DNA of 64,000 nucleotides from Epinephelus fuscoguttatus (GCF_011397635.1 NC_064761.1:37412143-37476142), one strand, 5' to 3'. Shown: positions 11,816 to 27,993, counted from the stretch's first letter. The notes: a model not told the origin generated them from the sequence alone. Translations and numbers: made by a program.

Positions 11816-12280
11816 CAGTGGTTCCCAACATCAGGACCCTTCGAGGGGGCGAAAGATAAGTGACAGGAATCAAGATTTACATTTGCTACACAAAATTTCA
11901 TCAATCTTTCTGAGACGTCCCTCCAAGCTTTGCTGTTTGTCCTACAAATTACTGGATGGTTTAACTTGTTAAGACCTATAAAAAGTTACTTTTTGTTCCT
12001 ATAAGCTAAAGCCATATGTAACTACTGATGATGGGTTGCAAGCAGTGGCGGACTCAGACTGTCTGTGGGGCAAGGATGACAAAGATTAAAGGGCACCAGC
12101 TGCATGCGATAGGGCTCCAGCACACAGGAAGTTTCCTTGCATGCCGAGTAGCCTGTATGGTACTGCATGTATTTTTTCCATTTAAAGGGCTCCGCAGAGG
12201 GGCCCCTGAGTTCTCCAGTGGTTGTAAGTAGACTTTGCCTCATTTTAAGGGGTCACAAGCCAAAAAAGGTTGGGAAACAG
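11816..12280. mobile_element. MITE with CAGTGGTTCCCAAC termini
   Basis: It starts CAGTGGTTCCCAAC and ends GTTGGGAAACAG, an imperfect inverse pair. The adjacent GGACCC/GGGGTCAC motifs are typical of a hAT-type fish MITE. A second repeat beginning GCAGTGGCGGACTCAG (about 12042-12225) appears inserted within it. No clear 8-bp target duplication was found. Confidence 0.6.
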
Positions 12281-12429
12281 AAGTCTAGTAAATAATAAAT
12301 GGTGCAAAGGCCTTTTGGGCCTCTTTAGTTTTTGATCCTGTGCCTCAGGATCCAGTGTCCTGCTGTTTTCCAATATTACACTCAGCAAATCAAGAAACTT
12401 GCTGACATGCACAGCAGGTCTGAGAAACA

Positions 12430-13470
12430 CTTTGAAATGAAATTCTTTATTTATTAAACGTGCAACACTTACAAGAAGAGAAGAAAATCTTAAGTCTCAT
12501 TCTCCCTCCAACAAAATAAGACATAAAATAATGCAAATTTAAATGTATCGCATATCCTGCACCAAACTGTTCAGCTCTCTGATTCTAAAACAGTTATATT
12601 GCACATATTTGTTATAAAACTTTTATTAATTGTCACATTTTTTACCCTATATTCATGATCTTCACTTTTGGAGTACTTTGCCTTTATTCTATTTTTTATT
12701 TCCGCTCAATATGTTTACTGTATGCACCAAACACTGAGGCAGATTCACTGTCACTAAAAACCTTCTTGGGATTAAACTGAATTCTGATTCTCATTCTAAA
12801 AATATCATAATAAAGGAAGTATAAATGAACTTGTATAAATTGCATAGACAGTATTACAGTTAAATAAGCTGAATGTAAAGAGGAATGTGGTAAATAAAAA
12901 ATATGTTTATACAGAGGTGTAAACAGTTTCTAAAACAATAAGTAAAGTATTTAAAGCTAAAGTGACAGTTTAATTGTAGTGAGATTATACATGAAGGACA
13001 AAAAATGCCTTAAAAGTCTTAATAAAAATAAATAAATAAAAGAATAAAGGAACACTGAAATAAATAAATGCATAAAATAAGAAACAGAGGTATTTATTTA
13101 TGTCCAGCTTAATTACCAGCGTTTATTGTAGTATTTATTTTCATTTGTGCAATAATTGATTTATGTATTTATTTTTTCTTTTGTCATGTATTTATTCCTG
13201 TACTGATCTCTGTTTTTATTTATTTATTTATTCATTTATAGTATTGATTCTTAAGTACATTTTTGTCCTCGATAAGTATAATGGTAAAGTGACAGCATAA
13301 TCGTGAGTTGACATTATTATTACATTATATTATAACACACAGACACAGAAATACATATAGAAATAAATATAGTTGTGCAAAAAGGTAGGAATAAGAAAAT
13401 TAAGATATTTATTTATTACTGTCCTGTTTATTTATTTACGCATGAATCTACTTTTCCATATTCATTTCAG
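12430..13470. other. AT-rich intergenic DNA with decayed repeat
   Basis: Very AT-rich. The piece near 12750-12800 (GGGATTAAACTGAATTCTGA followed by TTCTCATTC) resembles a LINE 3' terminus. From 13020 there are many interrupted TTTA/AATA units. No gene is supported. Confidence 0.5.
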
Positions 13471-13471
13471 C

Positions 13472-13473
13472 AT

Positions 13474-13520
<47 letters not shown>

Positions 13521-13523
13521 TTA
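13472..13523. repeat. (TTTA)n microsatellite
   Basis: About 13 uninterrupted TTTA units, some 330 bases before the lsm2 start codon. Confidence 0.95.
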
Positions 13524-13641
13524 ACCCTTTATTAATTTGTTTTTTGACTGACTCCTGTGTTTTCCATATTTAAACATTTATTTATTGATTTTCATATTTA
13601 TTTATTTATACATTATTTTTCGTTCTCCACGCCATTAAAAT

Positions 13642-13642
13642 G

Positions 13643-13687
<45 letters not shown>
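13642..13687. repeat. (ATT)n microsatellite in lsm2 promoter region
   Basis: About 15 ATT units ending 169 bases before the lsm2 ATG, so within the likely proximal promoter. Confidence 0.95.
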
Positions 13688-13689
13688 TT

Positions 13690-13855
13690 CCTCGTGCCTC
13701 TCTTGAGTGGCTGGTGGAAAATGCATGGCGCCCCTCTGGCTCCCTCATGTGGAGCTGATGAGTTATTGCACCCTGCTCCGTCCGTCGCACTAATATGACG
13801 CACTGTGTTACGACATCAACACCCGACGCACAACCACAAGAAACCAACAGCAACA
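13690..13855 (+). promoter_or_regulatory. lsm2: Putative lsm2 promoter and 5'UTR
   Basis: Between the ATT microsatellite and the ATG the sequence turns GC-richer, with CpGs around 13785-13830 (TCCGTCCGTCGCAC, CCGACGCAC). No TATA box is visible, as expected for a housekeeping gene. The transcription start cannot be placed from sequence alone. Confidence 0.4.
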
Positions 13856-16624
13856 ATGGTAAGAAACTGAATATTTAAACGTATGATGTTGTTTCCAGTT
13901 TTCATTAGATGTTTTATCTGAGGACTCAGTATTAAAGTCCTCACAGCGCACTGTGCCGCGTTATGTCCGCCAGTTTGACAGTTACGTGCGACCTGTCTGT
14001 GTCGTGCTCCACAGTTAGCTCGATGCTAACATTAGCGTTAACATGTCGTTGTGTTCTCCAGCTTTTCTACTCGTTTTTCAAGTCGCTGGTGGGGAAGGAT
14101 GTGGTGGTGGAGCTCAAGAACGACCTGAGGTGAGTTTTCTCTACTGTCAAACCGGGTAACTGTGGAACACTGTTTGATTTAACCGACATTATTTAGTCAG
14201 TCACAAGACTGTTGGGAGCAGTGGAGGGAGAATGTGAATGATGGCAGCTGTAAAATACATGCTCCAACTTTTGGTTAAACGTTATATAACACTACAAACT
14301 CAGTAGAAATGACATATAAATGCTATAGATTACAGGCTCAAACCTACAACAGAATTAAATGAACTCATCTCCTCTGCAGACTCAACTGAACTGTATAAAC
14401 TTCATTTATAACAGTTTTTAGTACATTACAAGGTTTTCTTTTGATTGCGTCTTGTATGATTTTTTTTTTTAGACCAGGGATCATTCAGCTTCACTTTAGT
14501 TTTTAGTCTCCACTTTACCAGTAAACTCTATATTTTTACAGTATAACACACACTGTAAACATGTAAATATCTGTCAGATATATAAATATAAGCCTAAACT
14601 TTAAAACTACTGGCGGATGAAGGGAATACCATCCATCGTCTTGTAACAGTGCATTGTTCTGCTGGATAACCTTTTGTCTCAGCATTCACGTGGATGTCGC
14701 TTGACCCACTCCACCTCCCTAAAACACCGTTGCAGACCAAGTACCACCCCTCATGGCAGCGTCACTTCTGATGGCAGTGGACCATGCCGCGCTGCAAAAA
14801 CTGCTCAGGAATGGCATTGACCTGGCCTCCAAATTCCCCAGATCCCAATCGGATCGAGCATCTGTGGAACGTGCTGGTACACAGTGCCAGACTGCAGGAC
14901 ACCCACTACAGGTCCTATATCCATGCCCCAACAGGTCAGAGCTAAGTTTGATCCAGTGAGGCCCCACCGTGGATTGGGGGTGCCAGCATCTCCCACAGAT
15001 CCTCGATCAGATTGGGATCCAGGGAATTTGGAGGCAAGATGATTGGTCACTCTCCTCGGGCCATTCCTGAGCAGTTTTTGTGGTGTGGCATGGTGCTTTA
15101 TCCTGCTGGGGAGGGTACTGTCATGAGAGAATGCCATTGTCATGTAGGTGGTCTGCAATGGTGGTTGGGTGGGTGGAGTGTGTCAGGTGGCGTCCACATG
15201 AAAGCCAGGACCAAATGTTTCCCAGCAGAACTTCCTTGCAGTGGTTTTTATATTTGGCTAATCGGTGTATACTGTCACATCCCAATACCTCACGTATCTA
15301 AAGCAGCTTTGAAATTTATTCCAGCACCATTAGCACTTTGCACCGTTGTGCTATCATCAGACTTTTTATTCTCACTTTTTATATTTCCGTCTCTACATGT
15401 TAGTGAAATCTTTATGCTTTCCTTGTTCAGTTTGTAGCTGTATGCCTGTGTCTTTGTACACTGAGAGCAAAAAAAGGTCAAATTCCTTGTATGAGATGTA
15501 AGGATGGGATGTCCATAAGTGCCTGTGATGATTTTAATCCCAACATTTCTCTTTTCAGCATCTGCGGGACGCTTCATTCTGTCGACCAGGTTGGAAACCC
15601 TGATATATTATTTCCCTTATTTTGAAACCGAGCCATTCAGCTGTTACATTTCCTACCTGACTGCCCAGTTGTGACAACTTCTTCTCTGTTTGTGTTTTAG
15701 TACCTGAACATCAAGCTCACAGACATCAGCGTCACTGATCCAGAGAAATATCCACACATGGTGAGGTCACACCTGTCACTGAGTTTCATTTCAGCCATCT
15801 TAACCCTGATGTTCTGTTTGAGATCTACAAATTCTTGGCCCCATTTAACAGCTCAAAAAACAAACATAATACTGTTTTATCACCTTGATACTTCATGACT
15901 CATCTAAATGTTATGGGATTTGCTTATAGTCATGATTTTGAAGTGAGGATGTTACAGAAAATAAAGCATTGCTCCTAAAGACGATGGATTCTCTCAAAAT
16001 CCCAAATAAGCGTATATACACGTGCGTACACATATGTGTGTGTGTTGCGAGTCCCTGCACAGGTGCATGTGAGGATCCATGGGAAACTTACAGACTCGGG
16101 TGCAGACACAGAGGTCTGTTATACATGAAACATAAAATACGTCCTTATTTGTTGTAAACACAACTTTTGCGATCATTTCCTTTACAAGCTGAGTTTGTGA
16201 CAAGGGCTACCACTTAAATACTTTAATACATCTTTGGTTTTAATGATGTCAAGACCCAAATAAATAGGAAAGTAAAGCCAGTGTCAACAAAACACCCATG
16301 ACACTTGTATGCTGTTAATAATTTGAGAGTTGCATGTATGAGACGCTTTGGGAGGAAAAAAGAATCACAAAAACTCCATCAGCAATCTGATAAAATATTA
16401 TCAGACAGATTCTTTAAGCTGATTCTTTCAGCGTCTCCGACACTTTAAATGACGACTTATCTTCAAACTCCACACTGTCTTGTTTTAATTTGCTTCAGCT
16501 GTCTGTGAAAAACTGTTTCATCCGTGGATCTGTGGTCCGGTACGTTCAGCTACCTGCAGATGAAGTGGACACTCAGCTCCTGCAAGACGCTGCGCGAAAA
16601 GAAGCAATACAGCAGAAGCAGTGA
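13856..16624 (+). CDS. lsm2: lsm2, U6 snRNA-associated Sm-like protein LSm2, 5 exons
   Basis: LSm2 is a subunit of the LSm2-8 ring that binds the U6 snRNA 3' end in the nucleus and of the LSm1-7 ring that promotes mRNA decapping and decay in the cytoplasm. Exons are 13856-13858 (ATG only), 14062-14129, 15559-15589, 15701-15760 and 16499-16624; all introns are GT-AG and phases agree. The 95-residue product begins MLFYSFFKSLVGKDVVVELK and ends AARKEAIQQKQ. It carries the Sm1 region (VVVELKNDLSICGTLHSVDQ) and Sm2 (FIRGSVVRYVQLP). From memory of the human protein it differs at about one residue (I for L near the end). The second intron (14130-15558) hosts a Tc1/mariner-derived palindrome. Confidence 0.97.
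14643..15275. mobile_element. Tc1/mariner-derived palindromic element, copy 1
   Basis: The left half carries the end of a Tc1-type transposase in sense, seen as CTGGCCTCCAAATTCCCCAG and then GATCGAGCATCTGTGG (the PPNSPD/EHLW region). The right half repeats the same region as its reverse complement (near 15004-15035). The right end has the GGCTAATCGGTGTATA terminus of a common fish Tc1-like family. It is inactive and lies in lsm2 intron 2. Confidence 0.7.
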
Positions 16625-17025
16625 TGGACGGGGGGTTTAGTCTGGGGTGGGCAGTGGGTGGCGGGGTGGGAATTTTTTGTGATGGCTAATAATAAGTAGT
16701 TTTGAGTTAAAGATGATACAGTTTGTGCAGCTCTTGTAATCGAGCAGTATTGGTCATTTTCCTGTGCTTTCACAGAGAGCTTAATTGCATTCCTGACATT
16801 AGTGATGAATAATTTTCCAAACGGTAATTATTGGAAATGGCCGTCACCTCACAGGCCGCACAGGAGGCTTCATTTGATACTGTATTATGTTTTGTTTTAA
16901 AAGAAATAGACCTAAATTCATGTTTGAGCCCAGTAGAGGTGAAGATCTGTTGTAGTGTTTCTGTTGCATAATACAAGCACTGTTGCTTATCTTTAAAAAA
17001 AAATAAAATTATGACTTCTTTTTTT
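16625..17025 (+). other. lsm2: lsm2 3'UTR with poly(A) signal
   Basis: The region after the TGA lacks frames. The first AATAAA in sense is at 17002-17007, with a T-rich tract at 17020-17033 that could be the downstream element. A second AATAAA lies near 17200. The end point is therefore a prediction. Confidence 0.5.
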
Positions 17026-17689
17026 TTTTTTTTAATGTCATTTCAAAATAAAAAAACTATTTTATTTACATATTGATCATGTCATTGTCATTTACAGGGA
17101 TGTTTATGTAGTTTTACCAGTGAAAAATGTTTAATTATTTTAGTTTTGGCCTTTAAAATATTGAAGAAAGTTATTTTGTATATGACTGCATTCATGGGAA
17201 ATAAAAATGAAAGTCCCGTGGCCTCATTGTGCTAGTTATCAAAATCAGAATATCAGCATAACTTAAAATATGTGAGGATGATAGTGAAGACATGATGCAC
17301 CATAAAGTGTCCTCTGGATGTGCTGTAGAAGTTCAATGTGACATGTAGAATCGTTTAATTCTTATTAATTATTCATAATTTTTTACCTATATTTACAGGT
17401 ACTCTATTGGTCCATTTTGGCTTCCATATTACAAATTGAAACGCACTTTTATGTTGTTTTCTGGTGTAATGTTGTCCTATGGAAGGCCTGGAAAGTTGTC
17501 TGACTGGACCCTGAAATGGTTTAATAAATGGTGAATTAAAAAAAACAAAGATAGATATTAGGGCTGTACTGAAAGTCTTCTTTTTAACTTCTTTTTAAAG
17601 CTTCTAATGAGGTTTTCGAATGAAGCATCTGATGTCAACACCCAAAAAATCGTTTAAAAATCCGAAATCTTGTATTTGACTAAAGTGAT

Positions 17690-18790
17690 TTACAGTGTAG
17701 GGTTTAGTGGCATGTAGTGGTAAGGTTGCCGATAGGGATGCACGATCGTATCGGCACAGCATCTGTATCAGCTGAATCGGCTGATTCGGCTTTAAACCAC
17801 TTTAATTCAGAATCAGCCAACGTGCTTTTTCATATTTTGCACAATGAATGAATATTACATACATTGAAAAGCATTGTGTTTCATGTCTCCATCTGCTGGC
17901 GGGCTGTCACTATAAGAGTATGCAGCATAATGTGATGACAATTCCACGTCAGAAGAGATCTGATGATCAGATGTAACAGGGTCAATTATACAGCAGGAAT
18001 ATGCATATCAAAGTCAGATATTAAGTATTTGAATTAAAACAAAATTATTTTCAGTTATTATTACCTGACACACTGAGGCCTCCATAGTCAATATGTGGAA
18101 CGTTTGATACCCAGGTTCTGTACCCCTACGCTCACCTTTGGGGGTACCCCAACTATGAAGGGGTGTCTCCCACTTTATCTCTCCCCTTTTGCTGTTGTAC
18201 TTCATGATAAAGGTAACCCACATTACTCTTGTAGTAATCTGTGTTTTAGCACTGTTAAGCTATGCTATATTATTCAGCCTAAACTTATTGTATAATATGC
18301 TAATATATTCCTGTGTCACTTCATTCGTGTGGGGGCTCGAGTTCACATGGTCGTAATTGACGGAGGATTTTGTTTTTACCTCTAGCTGTCAGGAATAAAC
18401 ATAGATTGCCTCCAAAGTTATCCACAGTCTGGGCCTCTTCATATCAACACTACGCAGAAAATACTAGAGTCCACCTGGTACATAAAATTAAGTGGGGAAA
18501 AAAGTGGGTTTATCAGTATTGGTTATCCGTCAAATGAGTTGTTACACATCGGCATATCGGACATTGGCAAAAATTCCAATATCGTGCACCCTTAGTTGCA
18601 GGTAGCAACCAACTGAACCTTCTCCCGTGTGCCAAGCATGGAGGAGAACTGCAGTGGCTGATGCAGAAATGCAAATGGCCCCGTCTGGAGCCAGTGGGTG
18701 TTTTGTCTGTCTGGGCTACTGTAGAACAAGATGGCGGACTCTGTGGAAGAGACCCTCTCAGTATGTAGATATAAACCTTAACACTGGACT
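17690..18790. mobile_element. Harbinger-like family relic split by a nested hAT element
   Basis: The left piece (AGTGTAGGGTTTAGTGGCAT) and right piece (GGTAGCAACCAACTGAACCT, then GGGCTACTGTAGAACAAGAT) are parts of one family. Fuller relatives lie at 41.64-42.74 kb and 63.1-64 kb. The two pieces are separated by the insertion at 17733-18594. Outer ends are approximate. Confidence 0.6.
17733..18594. mobile_element. hAT-like non-autonomous transposon (nested)
   Basis: It begins TAGGGATGCACGAT and ends ATCGTGCACCCTTA, near-perfect inverted termini. The 8 bases outside the left end (GTTGCCGA) match the 8 outside the right (GTTGCAGG) at 6 of 8, as expected for an aged hAT target duplication. No transposase frame is seen. 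Confidence 0.72.
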
Positions 18791-19857
18791 TCTAAATTAG
18801 TTTGTCTTTTTAATCAACTTGAATTAATGAATCAATGTAATTTATGGTGCTGCTGAATCACTGTGAGACCTCCCTGTTAATACTGGTGCGTGCCTCCTTT
18901 TGTGTGCAGCAAGCGGCAGATCAGATAGTTATTTGACCACAGTGAAAATGTCTTTGAAATGCCAACAAATATGGACTGAATCAGAATATTTGGTTCAATA
19001 CAAACTTCTTTTGACGACTTGACCTTACAGTGCTCTGGAGCTATTGGAAATATCAGCCTCTCACGAGCTGGAAACAGTCCTACGCAGCCACCGCTGGAAT
19101 CTAATTTTACATATTGTATAATATTGTTGCCTGATCTGTAGAGATTACAGGTTTAAGCACAATGATTAGACATGAGAAAAAAGGCTGTACAGCATTTCAG
19201 CGTTGATGAAGTATTTGAATGTCAACGTTATGAATGAAGCTTCGATCTATTCAGCACAGCTCTGCTAGATACTGCTGTGTATCTTTATTGACTCAGTTCT
19301 CAGACTCTCTGAGCTTCTCTTCTTGTGCTCCTGTTTACCATTAACCTTGAAATGGCACTTGTGGCCACAGTGTCTGTTATTCAGCTGAAGTTACGTAGGC
19401 TTGCTTTAATGTTTATCTGACAGAATGAGTGAAGGTGCGGTGAATGGCTTGTTGGTGAGCAGTAAAGTTTGTAAGCAGCTTTGTGGACTGTTAGTGCAGT
19501 TTATAAGAGGTGAAACTAAAATGCCATATTTTCTCAGTGTTAACAGTAAAGTTGAGAAGTAACTGGGAACAGGTTTTAAAAGACATTGAATTCATTAATC
19601 TTAAAATAAGGTCTTTATTGGTATTAAAATGTCTTAATCTTTCAGAAGTCTCAAAAATGCTAAGACGTGACGTATTTTATGGATCTTTTTTTCTGATGTT
19701 GCATTGTAAAATAATATTTTACTGAATGACAGTTCTTGCATTAACTTCATAAAGATCAGGACAGGTGGACAAATGACACTCGTATTTTGTTTCTGCTCAG
19801 AGCGGAGGATCCATTGTGTGCTAGCGAGCTCTCACTGGCTATAAGGCTGAAACCCGT
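18791..19857. other. Intergenic, nothing recognised
   Basis: No coding exon, RNA gene or clear repeat seen between the nested transposons and the next mariner relic. Short frames here have no family features. Confidence 0.45.
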
Positions 19858-20609
19858 ACAAGGCAAAGTGGCTTTTGGAAAACCTTTGGTTCTGGCATTC
19901 ATGTGGATACCACCTGACGTGTTCCACCCAACAGTACTCCCCAGTGGCAGTGGCCCCCCAGCAGGATAATGCGCCATGCCACACTGCAAACATGGCTCAG
20001 GAATGGCCAAAGGAATGTGACAAAGACCTCAAAGTGTCAACCTGGCCTCCAAATTCCCCAGATCCCAATCTGAATGAGCATCTGTGGCACGTGCCATTAA
20101 CCCACCTCACAACCCACTGGACTAAATGGATCTGCCGCCAACGCACTGGTGCCAGACACCGCAGGACACTCCCAGAGATCCTGTGTCCATGCCTCCACAG
20201 GTCAGAGCCAAGTCCGATCCAAGGAGGCCCCACCTTGGATTAGGGGTACATCTGGGGTACCGGCACATCACAAGAATCCTTGAGCAGATTGGGACCTGGG
20301 AAATTTAGAAGCCAGGTCGACACCTTGAGCTTTGTGTCACGCTCCACAGGACATTTCTAAACAGTTTTTGTAGTGTAGCATGGTGCATTATCCTGCTGGG
20401 GGGCCACTGCCATTGGGGAGTGCTGTTGCCATGAGGGGGGGTACTTGGTCTGCAACGGTGTTTGAGTGGGTGGAACATGTCAGGTGGTATCCACATGAAT
20501 GCCAGAACCAAAGGTTTCCCAGCAGGACAATGCATTGGAACAAAATAATCAAAGTTATTCACTTCACCTGTCAGTGGTTTGAATGCTTTGGCTCATCGGT
20601 GTATACTCT
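19858..20609. mobile_element. Tc1/mariner-derived palindromic element, copy 2
   Basis: A + frame (19875-20243) retains transposase C-terminal blocks: QQDNAPCHTA (around the second catalytic Asp), TWPPNSPDPN and NEHLWHV (third acidic residue region). From about 20270 the sequence returns as the reverse complement (for example AGATTGGGACCTGGGAAATT and TTTTTGTAGTGTAGCATGGT). It ends in GGCTCATCGGTGTATACT. The DDE core and N-terminal DNA-binding part are missing, so it is dead. Confidence 0.72.
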
Positions 20610-21465
20610 AAAACATTGTTTTATGTTACAAAAATTATTTGTACAAAATTCTGTCAGTTAATGGTTTTTTTCCCCTTGAAATTTGGTTATTGTTAAATTG
20701 GTCTCAAGCTTCATTCCAAGCAAAAAAAAAAACGTCTTAAAAAGTCCAAAATCCAATTTGCCCTGAGCTGTAGAAATCCTGTGTGTAGTTTCTTCCTGTT
20801 ACTGCAGTATTTACAGCACTTTCTAAAAGCGAAGAGATGTGTGTGTGTCAGATGTGGATTATGAAAGGGATTCAGTTTTGGTCAACAGCTGGAGAAATCA
20901 TGCATAACATCTCTTTTTTTAGTTGCTATTTACAGTAAAAGTACAGTAAAGTGTACTTTGTGGATTCAGTTTTATAAAACTAAAAATAAAATTATGATCC
21001 TCTGATCTGGTCAAACTCACTTAGAGAAGAGTTTATATATTGTGCTGTGTTTGATCTAAAAGTTATGTCCTCTAGTTTTTATCATGGCCATGCTGAGGTG
21101 TAATTTCCAGTGGGGACTAAAATCCCCATTTCTGGCCACCCGCATTTTCAAAATCTTTTTTTTTTTTAAACCAAAAAATTCATGTTTAATATGCTTCTGT
21201 TAGACAGCTGTCGGATCCTGGCATTTTGAATTAAGATGCTGGTTTTGCTCTGACATACTCCAAACAATGCCACAGATGAGCAGCACATTTAGTTTTATTC
21301 TGGCAGAATTTAGCGTGAACTTAATTATTTCTTGGATTTTTATTTGGTAACTGAGGTCCCTGAATGTGTGTCGATATGCAGGAAATGGGATTCAATTTTT
21401 TTTCTGGTAGAGGACACCCATTATTCGGTGTCATTTATCTCAATATGACAAACTCAATCCGGTGT
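20610..21465. other. Intergenic, nothing recognised
   Basis: Sequence between the mariner relic and the predicted bcl6 transcript end. No gene or repeat could be supported. Confidence 0.4.
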
Positions 21466-21469
21466 TAAT

Positions 21470-22656
21470 ACATAGAAATCCAATACCTTTATTTTACATT
21501 CATACATCTATAACATTGTACAATAATTTTAATGCAGTTAAAAAAGCCCAATCCAAAAACAAGTCCTGAAGATTTACAATGATGAATTTGCATGTTTTAA
21601 GGTTGGTGACGAGCATTTAAAAATATATACACACGCTCACTCACACATACACACACTCACATACACACAGGGGGGGTTAGGACAGGTGTTGTCCTTGAGT
21701 TGTACCTTGATGGAGCTGGGCTGAATGGAGAGGAATTCAGACACCATAGAGAAAGGCACATTGAATACACAGTGTATGTACAAACAAAAAACCTTGACAC
21801 TTACACAACTTTACTGTAGGAGCTAGAACAATGACCAAAAACTGTAAACCTTCACTTATGGAAAACAAATGAACAAAAACAAAAGTCACATCTATACAAA
21901 TACATTTGAAGCAAAATATTTTCTTGGTCATAACAAAGCAGTACCTTGAAATGCATCTCAACACTTAAGATTGGCTCTGCCAGCAGAGAGCAATCCCACA
22001 GATATAATTACACAATATGTCACAATATTTATGCAGTTGCCCACTTCATGTGCGCTGACAACTGGCAGAGTACCTCATGCATAACCTCATCAGACAGCAG
22101 CAGCAGTCATCTGATATGTTTTGACTGAATCCAATTACTATGTCGTTTTTTTTTTTCTCCCACCTCACATGAATATGGCAACTTGACATGGTGCAACATG
22201 TACGTACATCTACATAAAAATGTATAGACAACTCTATACAGCCGCAAATCTCGTAATCTTAAAATATATGTACCACCCGTCAATCAAAATTTCAACACTT
22301 TCAGAAAAGTAAGTTCTCTGATATAAAATACTGTATTTTCAAAAAACAGATTGTTTACATTCCATCCTTCTCAACAAAATAAAGCTTTATATACGTACCT
22401 TCAAAGCTTAGAAACACTCCCAATATACATATATATATATATATTCATATCTATATAGAAACAATAAAGTGACTAAGATGCCATAAGTGGCTCTACGTTC
22501 ACATGTAGTGGAAACCCGTTTAGAATGGCGTACGCAGCCAATTTATTTGTCTAATGAACACAGTGTGGCACTACAATTTTGGATGATTGTACAAGTTGGG
22601 GTCTTTAAATGCCAAGGTCAAGATTGCCTCCATTAAAACTGTTCCCTTCTTCCAGC
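21470..22656 (-). other. bcl6: bcl6 3'UTR (predicted)
   Basis: Downstream of the bcl6 stop on the minus strand the sequence is non-coding and mostly non-repetitive. Minus-strand AATAAA signals lie at 22547-22542 and 21493-21488. The distal one would give a 3'UTR of about 1.2 kb. AT-rich and TGTA-bearing segments could be post-transcriptional control sites, but I assign none. Confidence 0.5.
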
Positions 22657-25843
<3,187 letters not shown>

Positions 25844-27217
25844 TTATTACACAAAAAAATAAATGTCCCGCTGAGTCAGTGCCACAATTCACCCCTCTGT
25901 GTCAGCGCTGGAGTTCAGGTGATCTTTAAATGAATTCATTGGGCTGAAATTATTTATGATCCGCACAAGGTCTTTATCACTGAGGCAGAAACAGGTGCAG
26001 CCGTTCCTCCAGAAGGCGGCGCCATTTATTAAATAAACACCGTCTAGACATTTAAATTTCTACCTTTGCAATCATTTCTCTCCCCCTCACTTTCTCTCTG
26101 TTGAAACCACTGGTTGACAAGTTAATATAACAAATGAGGCAGGGGAAAAATTTAGCACAGTATAACAGACTGGGGCAGACAAAATATCCATGATATGAGT
26201 CTGTAATAACGGTTATAAAAATAATATTTTTTCCGGAAATATAAAAATAATGACATTGTTTCACACTGACTGATTAATATAATAAAAAAAATAGTAAAAT
26301 ACAATTCAAATAATGGCATGCCTTGAGTATTATTTTTAGATATGTTAGCGGTTTTATTATTTACAAATTAAAATGAGCATCAGCTCGCTCTTATTTCTCT
26401 GAATTCAATCTAACAGAGAAAAGTTTGTGTCTCTGCCTTCAGCGAGCCGGTGTCGGATTTTCACCCTGAACACTTCTGAACAGTTTCCAGCTCACTTATC
26501 ACTACAAACTTTTTATTGTCACTCAATAACACCCAAACTATGAATTTTAATTACAACCGCAAGATGTCCTCGCCATGATTGAATCTTCAAAATAAGCCGG
26601 TGCAGCTGGCAAGGTTACACAAGTAACACTTTCCCCTGTTTGCTCTCATCCAACCTGTGACAGCCCAGCAGCGCTTTGTGTATTCTTTCTCTTTCCTCTG
26701 CCAATATAGCAGCGCATTTCTGGGTCAGTTAAAATTTAATTTAATTAAGACAAGGCAGAATGGCTTTGTAATAACACGCACGCGGATTTGCGACAGTATC
26801 TTTAACTGAATGTGAAGACTGAAGTCTGTAACTGGACACGTCCGAAAATAGAAGCAGGACAGAATGCAGCCTAAATAGACTGATATCCTCTGATCTGAAG
26901 GTGCTGGCAAACAAGCAGGAGTGTTGTCAGGAAATTTTAAAAGTTTACAAAGCACGCTCATTTCTGTCAGCCCAAATATCCCCCTTATTTTTTTTTCTTT
27001 ATTTGATGAGCCCCAGCAGTGTAATTGCAGCTGTCCCTGAGCACGAACACGGTCTGACCGAAACTCAGAAATGAGGCAACACTTTGCAGGGAAGCCAACT
27101 GTGAGCGCATCTCTTCAAACCAACTTGTTACGAGGGCTACCTCCGTGTCACAGTGGAAACACAACTTGGTGCGACGACGTGTCTTCTTGTAGCCTCTATC
27201 TACCGTGGAAAAAAAAC

Positions 27218-27231
27218 CACACACACACTCA

Positions 27232-27268
<37 letters not shown>
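27218..27268. repeat. (CA)n/(CT)n microsatellite
   Basis: Compound run of CACACA, CTCTCT and again CACACA units. Confidence 0.95.
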
Positions 27269-27818
27269 CCATCAACACTAATGTTTCCGCTACAATATTA
27301 CAGTAACAGAAGGGCTTGTTCGGCGCAGCCTTTTGCGCTCCATTGGAGCAAATTACCGTCGGAAGTTACAAAAAAAAAAAACTGAAGCTAAGGGTGCCAT
27401 GCTGCCAGCAAAGTTAGTGTGACAGCGCTGTGTGTTGACACTGTAGCTATTAAATCACAACGCGTTTAAGAGCCGAGCAGCCAACTGTCCTCCCCGGGAA
27501 CAGCGCACCACAGCCGGGGCTTTAGGTCGCCTTCACACCGCTCTCACAAAAACCCTAATTCGCCCTTCATCTGCACGAGTGTTATTACAGCTTTACAACA
27601 TGACTCTGTGTCAGCGCGGCATGTCAGCCCGCTGTCTGCCTCTCTATCTGTCTGTCTCTCTGTCTGTCCCGCTGGCTCCAACCAGCCATCACAGCGCAGC
27701 GCGAGGCAGATGATCTGTCAGAGAGGGAGCCGCGCGCTGCCTGCCTGCCTGCCTGCCTGTCACTGCACGAGCCACTTCAGAGTTTCGACTCTGCACTGTT
27801 CAAACTGCCAGCAGCCCC

Positions 27819-27874
27819 TCACACACACACACACACACACACTCACACACACACACACACATACACAGACACAG
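27819..27874. repeat. (CA)n microsatellite
   Basis: CA run of roughly 25 units with two small interruptions, about 120 bases downstream of the predicted bcl6 exon 1 donor in the transcript direction. Confidence 0.95.
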
Positions 27875-27993
27875 TCTCCCCTCCAAAAAACACTCAAAAA
27901 CAGCACAAATAGCTCAGTGTAAAACATCAGCAACACACAGTAGATAACAACTTCGCGCCAAATTAGAGGAAAAAAAGGAATTTAAAAAATCAC

